Source: Branchiostoma floridae (Eukaryota; Chordata; Leptocardii; Amphioxiformes; Branchiostomatidae). From it: a stretch of 64,000 nucleotides of DNA. Positions within the stretch are counted from its first letter, which is position 1. Every line of letters starts with the position of its first letter. Shown piece after piece: positions 45,756 to 54,937 of the stretch. The notes under the pieces were generated by a model that searched no databases, was not told the DNA's origin, and saw only the letters and a program-made list of their open reading frames with translations. The position numbers were made by a program, and so were the translations under genes. The DNA lies in the NCBI RefSeq assembly GCF_000003815.2, contig NC_049991.1:18188699-18252698 (forward strand). The letters are read 5' to 3'.

Positions 45756-47790
45756 CAATAGTTTGTTGGACAATTGAACTGTTGAACAGTTTTTGTTTGC
45801 TGTTGTCGTACGACATGCTGTAAACAACCCCAGAGAGATAACAAGACTGCTGGAAAGTTTTGTTGTTGTTGTCATGCGACAGGTTGTTGGACAACCCCAG
45901 GTAAGTAACAAGACTGTTGGACAGTTTTGTTTGTAGTTGTCATGCGACAGGTTGTTGGACAACCCCAGGTAAGTAACAAGACTGTTGGACAGTTTTGTTT
46001 GTAGTTGTCATGCGACAGGTTGTTGGACAACCCCAGGTAAGTGTACAAGACTATTGGATAGTTTTGTTTGTGGAGGGACGACGGGTTGTGGGATAGCACC
46101 AGGCAGGTAACAGGACTGTTGGACAGTTTTGTTTGTTGATGTACGACAGGTTGTGGGACAACACCAGGCAAGTAACAAGACTGTTGGACAGTTTGATTTG
46201 TTGATGTACGACAGGCTGTGGGACGGCACCAGGCAAGTAACAGGACTGTTGGACAGTTTGGTTTGTTGATGTATACGATAGGCTGTGGGACAGCACCAGG
46301 AAAGTAACAGGACTGTTGGGCAGTTTTGTTTGTTGATGTACGACAGGCTGTGGGACAGCACCAGGCAGGTAACAAGACTGTTGGACAGTTTTGTTTGTTG
46401 ACGTACGACAGGCTGTGGGACAGCACCAGGCAGGTAACAAGACTGTTGGACAGTTTGATTTGTTGATGTACGACAGGGCTGTGGGACGGCACCAGGCAAA
46501 GTAACAGGACTGTTGGACAGTTTGGTTTTGTTGATGTATACGATAGGCTGTGGGACAGCACCAGGCAAGAAACAGGACTGTTGGACAGTTTTGTTTGTTG
46601 ATGTACGACAGGCTGTGGGACAGCACCAGGCAGGTAACAAGACTGTTGGACAGTTTTGTTTGTTGATGTACGACAAGCTGTGGGACAGCACCAGACAAGT
46701 AACAAGACTGTTGGACAGTTTTGTTTGTTGATGTACGACAAGCTGTGAGACAGCACCAGGCAAGTAATAGGACTGTTGGGCAGTTTGGTTCGTTGATGTA
46801 CGATAGGCTATGGGACAGCACTAGGCAGGTAACAAGGCTGTTGAACAGTTTGGTTTGTTGATGTACGGCGGGTTGTGGGACAGCACCAACCAGGTAACAA
46901 GACTGTTGGACAGTTTGGTTGGTTGATGTACGACAGACTGTGGGACAGCACCAGGCAAGTAACAAGACTGTTGGACAGTTTGGTTTGTTGTCGTGCGACA
47001 GGCTGTGGGACAGCACCAGGCAGGTAACAGGACTGTTGGACAGTTTGGTTTGTTGTCGTGCGACAGGCAGTGAGACAACGCCAGGTAGAGTAACAACAGA
47101 CTGTGTACGACAGTTTTTTTGTTTGCTGTTGTCGTATGACAGGTTGTTGGACAACCCCGGGTAGGTAACAAGACTGTTGGACAGTTTTGTTTGTTGTTGT
47201 CGTGCGACAGGTTGGTTAGACAACCCCAGAGAAGTAAAAAGGCTGTTAGACAGTTTTGTGACGCTGTGCTGTCGTACGATAGATTGTTGAGCAACTCCAG
47301 GAAGCCAACAAGACTGTTGGACATTTTTTGTTTGTTGTTGTCGTGTGACAGGTTGTTAGACAACCTCAGAGAATTAAAAAGGCTGTTAGACAGTTTTGTG
47401 GGTTGTCGTACGATAGATTGTTTAGCAACCCCAGGTAAGCAGCAAAACTGTTGGACATTTTTGTTTGTTGTTGTCGTGTGACAGGTTGTTAGACAACCTC
47501 AGAGAATTAAAAAGGCTGTTAGATAGTTTTTGTGTGTTGTTGTACGACAGATTGTTGAGTAACCCCAGGTAAGCAGCAAGACTGTTGGAAAGTTTTTGGA
47601 CTAGAGAAGTAAAGAGACAGTTTTCTGTTATCGCACGATACGTTGTTACAAATTTGTTACCCAGGTGTTAGTGGTTGGTCGCACGACAGGTTGTTTAGAC
47701 AAGCCTAGGTAGGTAACATGGCTGGCGGACAGTTTTTTATTTTGTTTGTTATGCGACAAGTTGTGGGACAACCACAGGTGGAGTTTAAGA
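45756..47790 (+). repeat. About 65-bp minisatellite, roughly 30 units
   Basis: A typical unit is GACTGTTGGACAGTTTTG, then TTTGTTGATGTACGACAGG, CTGTGGGACAGCACCAGGC and AAGTAACAA. Edge units contain CCCCAG|GTAAGT. Most internal units have CCAG|GCAAGT or CCAG|GCAGGT; CAG|GCAAGT is the consensus of the rarer GC-type donor. Units at both ends are more diverged. Long minus-strand frames (up to 390 codons) result from the low stop density of the unit and shift frame between units. Confidence 0.88.
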
Positions 47791-48190
47791 CTGAAGGACA
47801 ATTTTTGTGTGCTATGGAGCCGTACTATTAGTTATTGGACAGCTTCAGGCTGATAACAGGACTTGGTTTTCGTTCGGTTTGTTACTTGACAAGTCGAGGG
47901 ACAACTCTAGGCTGATATAGTTGGTCGTGCGACGGGGCAGCCACATGTAGGGAATAAGAATAGTACAGTTTGGCTGGCTGACTACGACAGGTTTTGATTA
48001 ACTTCGTGATTGTACATACCGAGACTGTCCGATACTTTGGTGAGATTTGTGGCATTGCAGATTGTTGATGGACCCCGTGTAGATAACGAGAACGGCAAGC
48101 AGTTTTTAACGCGATTGAGAAAATATCTACAGAAGCACTGAAGTCGAGGCCGACAATTGTGAAGATTACGGTGTGCAATGTAGAGAATAG

Positions 48191-48754
48191 TACGTCGTGG
48201 ATAGTTTTAGGACGGACGAGCACAAGATTAAAAGTTGGCACTTATATACGTATAACTGCAAGGAGTTTGAACTAATTACGAGTATCATTCGTTCGTTTTT
48301 CAACACGCTATTGTATCGCTATGATTCTTGGTACACGTACGTTTTATTTGAAGTACAAGACACAGAGCAACATTGTCGTAGAACATTCGTAACCAACGAC
48401 GTATTCGTTAGGTGGTACAGGTTTTCAAGAGAAAGGATACCTTCATCCCGAAGGACATGCAATATGATAAATATGTTACAGGAAGCATTCAGTACAACGC
48501 GCGTGGGTGTGATGCGAGGACGTCTGAAAATACCACCTCAAGTTCAGCAACTTAGACCCACCAGCCAGCTGAGAAGTACACGCAGCAAACCATATGGGAG
48601 GACGGCGTACAGGCAGGGATGGTGGCCAAGCAAAGGGATCAAGAAGTTTAAAACCAGACTTAAAATTCAGAAACAGAGAGACAACAGCCCCAGAATTTTT
48701 TACTCTCTCGTACGTTCGAATTGTGACCTGAACTTCCATTTTGCCTTAAAGTAA
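48191..48754 (+). CDS. Unrecognised open frame of about 188 codons (possible exon)
   Basis: An open stretch between a TAG at 48188-48190 and the stop ending at 48754. There is no ATG near its start, so if it is real it is an internal exon or uses a downstream Met. The translation is rich in Tyr, Phe and Arg, with a basic C-terminal third (LRSTRSKPYGRTAYRQGW). I recognise no family. The length is only marginally above what chance would give in this much sequence. Its position downstream of the minisatellite and upstream of a poly-A signal at 49915 is suggestive. Confidence 0.25.
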   Translation, partial: YVVDSFRTDEHKIKSWHLYTYNCKEFELITSIIRSFFNTLLYRYDSWYTYVLFEVQDTEQHCRRTFVTNDVFVRWYRFSRERIPSSRRTCNMINMLQEAFSTTRVGVMRGRLKIPPQVQQLRPTSQLRSTRSKPYGRTAYRQGWWPSKGIKKFKTRLKIQKQRDNSPRIFYSLVRSNCDLNFHFALK

Positions 48755-49632
48755 CAGAATATGTTAGAGGGCGTCTGTTAAACGCTTTCTTCGTAAAAAA
48801 AAAAGAACATCTATACTGTCTTAGAGTTCATTGTAGGGATGACCACTGTATTTGCTTGTTTTTAATTAGAACACATCAACGTCAGAAGTTGTCCAGGAAG
48901 TGACATGTTTTTCGTTGTAATGTTGAGAAACAACTAGTTATTAAATCGGTTTGCTGTTTTCGTCTGTCTCCATTTTCTTTACTTGGTAGTACGTTCCAGC
49001 GCTTATGGTTTATAAGTAATTTGAAAAGGAGCATGTTTGATATAAAGTGCCATGGATAAATACAGGTTCGTGTATCTTGGGTAGTAATTTGTTGATAACT
49101 TGACGAGGCACGAAAGTTAAAAGGCAGCAGTTATTTTGTCGTTTTATCGAAACATTTAGGCCAAAGTCTAATTTTGTTTCGTAGGTAGATCTGACATGTT
49201 TAGCTGTAATGAGTCCAAAGATGACGCTATAAAAGTTTCAGGTTAATATAGCCAGTATTAAAAGGTCACTGCTTACTTTCTAACTGTCAGCCTTTATTGG
49301 CACACACAGAGTTAAGGCTTATTTATAGAAGACATGAAGGTTTTGCTGCACATAAAATAGAATGTCTTCAATTTATCACATATGCTTTCCAACCTAGACC
49401 TAGTAATATAGGGTTGGCTACCCAGCGCAAAACGGCATTGGCCAAAACTGGTTTCGTCAAGTATGTATCAATTCAAGGGTTAGTGGATTTTCCAGAGAGG
49501 TTGTTATCAGTGAAAAGCTAGAACAGTAGTGAGGAGGACTCTAACACTTCAATACAGATTTTTTGTTTAGATACAATTATCCCAATGTATGTGACGTTGC
49601 TTGGTTTGCTAAACGGCAGTTGAAACAAATAT

Positions 49633-49890
49633 TTGAAACCGAATGTCGACATTTTTTTTTTTGTTTATACCCGAGTTCTGATAGGGAGAAATGGGATTAT
49701 ATTGGGTATTCATTCTTGCAATAGGTCTGGGCCATTTGTGTACGTCGAATTTGGAGAGATCCGTTATACGAAAGTTACATCTGCTGCGATAATAGACCAT
49801 TGTTACGTACCGTGTCTATTCTATTTATGGGGTTGGAAGTATGTTTGGAGTTTGCAACATCTGACAGAGGACACTTCTAGTAGTTTTTAG
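49633..49890 (+). CDS. Unrecognised 85-codon open frame ending just before a poly-A signal
   Basis: The frame has no ATG start (TTG is the first listed codon) and encodes a mostly hydrophobic/aromatic sequence. Its stop is 25 bp upstream of AAATAAA (49914-49920). Together with the promoter at 44.0 kb this could mark the 3' exon of a transcript crossing the whole element. No homology is recognised, so this is weakly supported. Confidence 0.2.
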   Translation: MKPNVDIFFFVYTRVLIGRNGIILGIHSCNRSGPFVYVEFGEIRYTKVTSAAIIDHCYVPCLFYLWGWKYVWSLQHLTEDTSSSF

Positions 49891-49913
49891 AAGAGGACCG
49901 CCGGCGATGCAAG

Positions 49914-49920
49914 AAATAAA
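49914..49920 (+). terminator. Possible polyadenylation signal of the 44-50 kb unit
   Basis: AAATAAA followed by A-rich sequence and then a T-rich stretch (TTAGTTTTATTGTAGTTG), a reasonable poly-A site context on the plus strand. Confidence 0.35.
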
Positions 49921-49989
49921 AAATATTAGACTGCACATTAGTTTTATTGTAGTTGATTCACTTCCGATAAGCAGGACACGAATAAAAGA

Positions 49990-50210
49990 ATAATGAATGG
50001 AGGTTGGGGTAGAAAGGAATAGAGAATGATGGTGTGAAGAACTTGGCGGATGAGATTGGGAGAAGTAAGGATGAGAGTGGGAGAGAACGATAGAGTCAAG
50101 GAAGGTTAAGATGAGATTGGGGATAGTAGGAGGTATGGATATTTAAGAACGATGGAGTAAAGGAAAGTTAGGATGAGATTAGGAATAGTAGGAGGTATGC
50201 ATATGTAAGA
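49990..50210 (+). repeat. Purine-rich imperfect tandem repeat
   Basis: About three units of roughly 65-70 bp built on GATGAGATTGGG-ATAGTAGGAGGTATG and AACGATGGAGTAAAGGAAAGTTA. It is strand-asymmetric (purine on plus). Confidence 0.6.
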
Positions 50211-50615
50211 AGGAAGAATAGTAGCGCCAATATTGTATAGTGATTATTATGGTAGGTCTGGACCACCACCCATATAAGTGGTAGAGCCCGCTAGTGGTTA
50301 CGTCACGCACTGTGTGGTGCTGGCTGTTTACCATCATGGAACGGTTCCATAAGAAGTTGTCAATAGACTATGTTGAGTATGTTGACTATGCGTCCACTGT
50401 CGTCCTTGGGTGTACACCGCACGCGTTCCCTATTAGCGTGGAGTCAGCGGTTGGTCTCCTAGAACCCACACACGCACCAAGAAGCTTGGATGCCACGCAA
50501 CTCAGGTAATGATACCAAAAAGAAGAGGCGCGACGGAAGGCACCACCCCATAGCTTCATATGGATGAGTCAATCACTGCGCAGAAAGAATAGGTAACTAT
50601 CTTTCCTGCGCTGTG

Positions 50616-50700
50616 ATTGGCGATGCCTATATTAGGCGAAGACCCAATCCCATATAAAGGCAGGATAGACTATTCACATGCAGTTTGACGGACTCATCCG
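50616..50700 (+). promoter_or_regulatory. Duplicate core promoter in repeat A2
   Basis: The same ATTGG (50616-50620) and TATAAA (50653-50658) at the same 37-bp spacing as in A1. Downstream, an ATG at about 50731 is followed within two codons by TAG, so this copy drives no protein in that frame. It points out of the element toward 51 kb. Confidence 0.55.
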
Positions 50701-50922
50701 CACAGCCTGGAATCCGTCGAAGACGTGAACATGGGATAGAAGGGGTGGGACAAGGGAAAAGAGGTAGGCACGATGGAGCGCAGTTTTTCTTTTTCGCCCG
50801 CCCACCCACCCACCCACTCAGTCTGGGGAATTTTATATGTATCACATCTTCGCGCGACTCCAGGCACCACCCCATAGCTTCATATGGATGAGTCAATCAC
50901 TGCGCAGAAAGAATAGGTAACT

Positions 50923-51932
50923 GTTTTTATTGGGGGTATTGGGGGCATTACCAAGTAGTTTCCATTCCTCAAGCCGTGTGGGGCTTCTTACAATTTCAGG
51001 TGCGGAGATGAGTTAAACTCCGTCCCCATGATAAGTCATTTATTAACGATGCCAATCTTATCGGGCTCGAGAATATGTAGTGTGTATTGAATTGAATTGT
51101 AGAAAGCCATTGTTCTCCCATTAGGCCATGTTGATTTGATTATATGGATGACATCCTCTGGGAACTCCAAAATTGATGCGAGCGTGCGAATAAAAAAAAA
51201 GTTTGGCCAAAAAAAAAGTTGCCTTCGGTATGAAATGTAAGTGGTCAGGAAGGTTGAACATAGGACTAGGACACATATTATGTTATACCAACAATTAGGT
51301 GTAGGGACCGGTACATCGTACGGGTGCAAAACCTTTTCTTTCCTTCTTGGACAGGTAAAAAAACAGACATAAAAAAAAAAAATCTGTGGATTGGGTTTCG
51401 CCTATTAAAAAATGGATAGGTGTTTTGGGGCTTACCGGGTCAAGAAAATAGCAAGAACGATGCAGAGTAGAGTTTATAGTCATATTTGTTCCAGGTTTCT
51501 ACAGTCAACGGTACAGGGCCTTGATTACATGAAGATGGTATTTTAATACGCCAGTGGGCGTCGGATACTCCACCAAACAGATTCCTTTGTAGCAAAATTG
51601 ACCATTGTGTGGAGTATCGCCCATTCAAAAGTTTTCACAGACAATCAGGTTCAGGTCCTGACCTGGATCTGGTCCTCTGGACCTGAACCGGACCTGTACC
51701 TGAATTTTCCGTACTGGTACCCACCCCTACCAACAATAGATTTATTTTATTTCTGCCCTTTCACATCTTATTCTTTGACTTTAGATTTATTTTGGAATTC
51801 AATGACATTAGTTATCTGCTTTCTGATACTTTTTTTTCAATCTACGGAATATATGTGCTCATTTTACAGCTGCTTTGCACGATTTACAGTGTGGTTGAAA
51901 ACTTTTTTTTTTTGGAAACGGCCGAAAATTGA
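50923..51932. other. No gene seen; repeat fragment
   Basis: 51075-51120 (TAGAAAGCCATTGTTCTCCCATTAG) belongs to the dispersed repeat at 53040-53590. A-tracts lie at 51190-51198, 51208-51216 and 51371-51381. The remainder is unassigned. Confidence 0.4.
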
Positions 51933-52215
51933 TGCGAGCGCGGATTGACAAGGGCGTGATAATTTCCGCCTCCCGGGACCTGCGCGTGCCGGCTGGGTAG
52001 CTGTGGTCAGGGAAAGTAAACAAGATAATTACAGGGGGCGGGACTGATATAAACTCCCTCCCTGGCAATTCTCACAGCTTCTAATCTTGTCAGGCGCCGT
52101 TCTTGCGGTGTTCCATTTCTATGGTATCAACAGTATGGAGTATGTCGCTGTAAGCTAGAAATTTTAAAGCAACCTACAGATGTCAACATTGGAGAAGTCA
52201 ATTTGTATGTAACGT
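51933..52215 (+). repeat. TATA-containing dispersed repeat, plus-strand copy
   Basis: It contains GATTGACAAGGGCGTGATAA, TTTCCGCCTCCCGGGACC, AGATAATTACAGGGGGCGGG, TATAAA at 52048-52053 and CTCCCTCCCTGGCA. It is collinear with 53285-53580 and, inverted, with 31081-31378. Confidence 0.7.
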
Positions 52216-53039
52216 TACTTGGCAAGTAGTAAATCAATAAAATACTTCTCACTGTGGTCTGGTAAAGATTTTAGGGGCCAGGCATCATAAATAGATTTGG
52301 CTCCACAGGGAGCCCCGGTCTGGAAGCAGGCATCAACAAAAGCACATGGTAGAGATGTGTTATGGCCGTTTCCAGCTTGTTGTTGGGTCTCATTTCAAAC
52401 TGTACAAGCAGAAGCCCAACTTTGATAGAAAATAAGTACTGTATACCTGCACAAAGCGGTTTTATCTACGATCTGTGCGCACGTGCGGCCACCGCTGTTG
52501 GTCAGGTTATGAAACCAATGAATTTCCGACTGAGGTGAATCGCATTTTATTGGCTTACTGTAACGTTATTAAGCATAGATGTTTCTGTGAATCGTGACAT
52601 GATGAGTTATTTTTTCGTGAAAATTTCTATAGAGAGGCGTTCACTTGCGTAAAATCAAGGCTGTCTCGTCGCCTTCCGCTACAGATCGCCATTTGACCTT
52701 TGTTACGTCACAAACAAAACACAAACAAACCGGTGCACATGTTACGGCCGCCATGTTGGAAGTATTCAGTGTTGGAGCGCTCTGCCGCGCGGTTCTAAAA
52801 TTTTGCTCCATAACGCTGCTCAGCTGCAGTTACATCGTAATTTACTCGAGGACAGGGTCTTTTGCCGTACCGGAAGAATATGGAGTCAGTCCCCGATCCA
52901 AGACCCGTCGTTTTTTTTTACTACTACATGGCTGATTCGCGACTACGTAACGTTACAATTTTGACGTGTCGATTCCCAAGTGAATGGTCAAAGTGGCGAT
53001 ACTGTGGAACACCAATCAATGTAGTTTATAGAGACTATT
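52216..53039. other. No gene seen
   Basis: Mixed composition. The ORF 52645-52935 lacks an ATG at its listed start and any recognised motif. Confidence 0.4.
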
Positions 53040-53590
53040 GTTAACAGTTTACTCCAAGTGTAACTTTGTAACGTTAGCAGGCCTGACTTACCTTGCTTGT
53101 GTGGATCGTTTTTGTTGTTGTTGTAGTTGAACAATTTCTCGTTTCCAAGCAAACCAGAAGTGAGTACATGTACTATCAACAGCTACTAGTACTAGTACTA
53201 CTATACTAATAACGTACTTAATGTTGCGATACGGACGAGGATGTGAAGTGTGTATTGCATTGTAGAAAGCCACGAACAGCCCATTGTTCTCCCATTAGAC
53301 GGATTGACACGGGCGTGATGATTTCCGCCTCCTGGGACGCACCCGTGCCGGCTGTGTAGTTGTGTTCCAGGAAAGATAATTACAGGGGCGGAGAAGATAT
53401 AAACTTCCTCCCTGGCAGTTCTCTACAACTGCCTATCTTGTCGGGCGCCGTCCTTGTGTTGTTCCGTGTCTATGGTATCAACACGGTGAATGGACTATAT
53501 CGCTGTGAACTGGGAAAATTAAAGTAACCTACTACAGTAGTAATAGTCAAAATTGGGGAAGTCGATTTGTATGTACATGGCCTGCCTCTG
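53040..53590 (+). repeat. TATA-containing dispersed repeat, longest copy
   Basis: It runs from ACCTTGCTTGTGTGGATC through ACAATTTCTCGTTTCCAAGC, TAGAAAGCCACGAACAGCCC, GGCGTGATGATTTCCGCCTC, TATAAA (53398-53403) and GTATCAACACGG to GAAGTCGATTTGTATG. It provides the reference order for the partial copies at 30.7, 31.1, 51.1, 51.9 and 54.6 kb. Confidence 0.7.
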
Positions 53591-53596
53591 TGCTAA

Positions 53597-54347
53597 TACC
53601 CCTGTCACATGTAGCGAAAATCGATCGGACGACGAGTCTGCGAGCTCTAAAGGACATTTTCAGCAGTAAGATGTCCAGTGTTCTCTCGATCAGTGGTGAG
53701 AATTTTTAGGGATCGTCGGTGAGTTTATCAGGGTTCGTACTATAGCCTTAACATCAGCGACAAGTCGCCGGTGATCTCCGAGTTTGTAGAGTTCGTGCTG
53801 AGTCGCCTGCAGGTCGTCCGTACCTCGCCTATGTATTGGTCGACATTCGATGGATAGTTGGGCGTCAATCCAACGAATGAAGACAGATGTCATCTCGAAA
53901 AAGTCGTACGATGCCTGCTAGTCAAAATGGAGACGGCCCCGCAGGAGTATCGCATTAATTTCTAGCGACCTTCGTCCACATCTCGCTCGACTCGTGCAAA
54001 GTCAGTGAAGTCGGGTGTGCTTCCTACGAGCATCCTGCCTGTGTCGGGGTAATGTTCTACGATCCTGGGTCGAGCTCGTGTCAAGTAGTCTTTCACCTGA
54101 CTGAAACATAACCCATGCTTTCTGAATTTGTCTCCGGAGCTGCATTCTTCTGGCACCTATACACGCATGCACAGTTCATGAGAGGTTCATTCTCATCTAT
54201 TCACAGGCGATCGCCTGAGCCTCACTTATATGTGACAGGGACATCTTTGGGGCGAAAAATATGCATGACACTCTGAAGCCTTAAAACTGGCAGACCTTCA
54301 GCAATCGCGAAGTACGTCCAAAGATCGCAGATCATGTGACAGGGGTA
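53597..54347. mobile_element. 751-bp MITE-like element with TAA duplication
   Basis: The termini TACCCCTGTCACATG and CATGTGACAGGGGTA are perfect inverted repeats flanked by TAA at 53594-53596 and 54348-54350. A second, inward-facing TATATGTGACAGGG lies at about 54224-54240. The ORFs inside are short and unsupported. It is consistent with a non-autonomous PIF/Harbinger-type element. Confidence 0.75.
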
Positions 54348-54597
54348 TAAGCAATGCAGTGTTAGAGGAGGACCAAACGGAGGCACAAAGACAAGCGTCT
54401 CACTTTTAGGACGACCAAAACGTAACTCATGTTTTATTTCAAGAAGACACCGGTCCAGTTCTATCGGTTCTAGAACCCCGTTCCAGATAACGTAGAAGTT
54501 TTTTATGCTCCACTGCTCCATTGACACTTACCGTTACAGTAGTAGTTCATAGAGACTATTCATTAAGACTATTTCAAAGAGGCGATTCTAAGTGTAT

Positions 54598-54712
54598 TTA
54601 CCTTGCTTGTGTGACCCGTTTTTTTGTAGTTGAACAATTTCTCGCTTCCAAGCAGAACCAGAAGTAAATACATGTACTGTCAATAAGATAATTACAGGGG
54701 CGGGGATGATAG
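54598..54712 (+). repeat. Fragments of TATA-containing dispersed repeat
   Basis: The segments TTACCTTGCTTGTGTGACCC to CAGAACCAGAAGTAAATACA and then AAGATAATTACAGGGGCGGGGATGAT correspond to two separated parts of 53040-53590, joined by an internal deletion. Confidence 0.65.
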
Positions 54713-54937
54713 AAGAACTTTATTGCACGACAATTGTGCATGATATAATGTATGGCAACAACTATTACACATGGTACAAAATAGAGGTATAGGATAAAGC
54801 TTAACATTAGTTAACATAACAATAAGGGCTAACATAATTCTTTGATATAGTATTGCAATGGAGTAGGCTAATCATTAGTTTCGGTATTCTTTCTAATAGC
54901 AGAGCAGTCCTTGATATATTTGCCAATTTTTGCATGA

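Larger units (their letters stand above)
43991..50922 (+). mobile_element. Candidate 6.6-6.9 kb element with terminal repeats arranged A1...B1-A2...B2
   Basis: A 99-bp sequence A is identical at 43991-44089 and 50597-50695. A 61-bp sequence B is identical at 50538-50598 and 50862-50922. B1 abuts A2 directly. The outer end of A and the end of B are also imperfect inverted repeats of each other (CTTTCCTGCGCTGTGATTGG against CAATCACTGCGCAGAAAG). The A...B-A...B order matches the split direct repeats of Ngaro/DIRS-type elements, but it also fits two adjacent TIR elements of one family. No reverse transcriptase, tyrosine recombinase or transposase was recognised inside. The interior holds unassigned plus-strand ORFs and the 65-bp minisatellite. 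Confidence 0.55.

Noticed and set aside
45872..47363. Long minus-strand frames up to 390 codons over the 65-bp array
   Set aside because: Produced by a low-stop tandem unit; the repeated peptide changes frame from unit to unit because 65 is not divisible by three.
50294..50509. Plus-strand ORF at the right end of the 44-50 kb element
   Set aside because: An internal ATG at 50336 gives about 57 residues without recognisable motif; downstream of the candidate poly-A signal. Kept only as a search target, not annotated as a gene.
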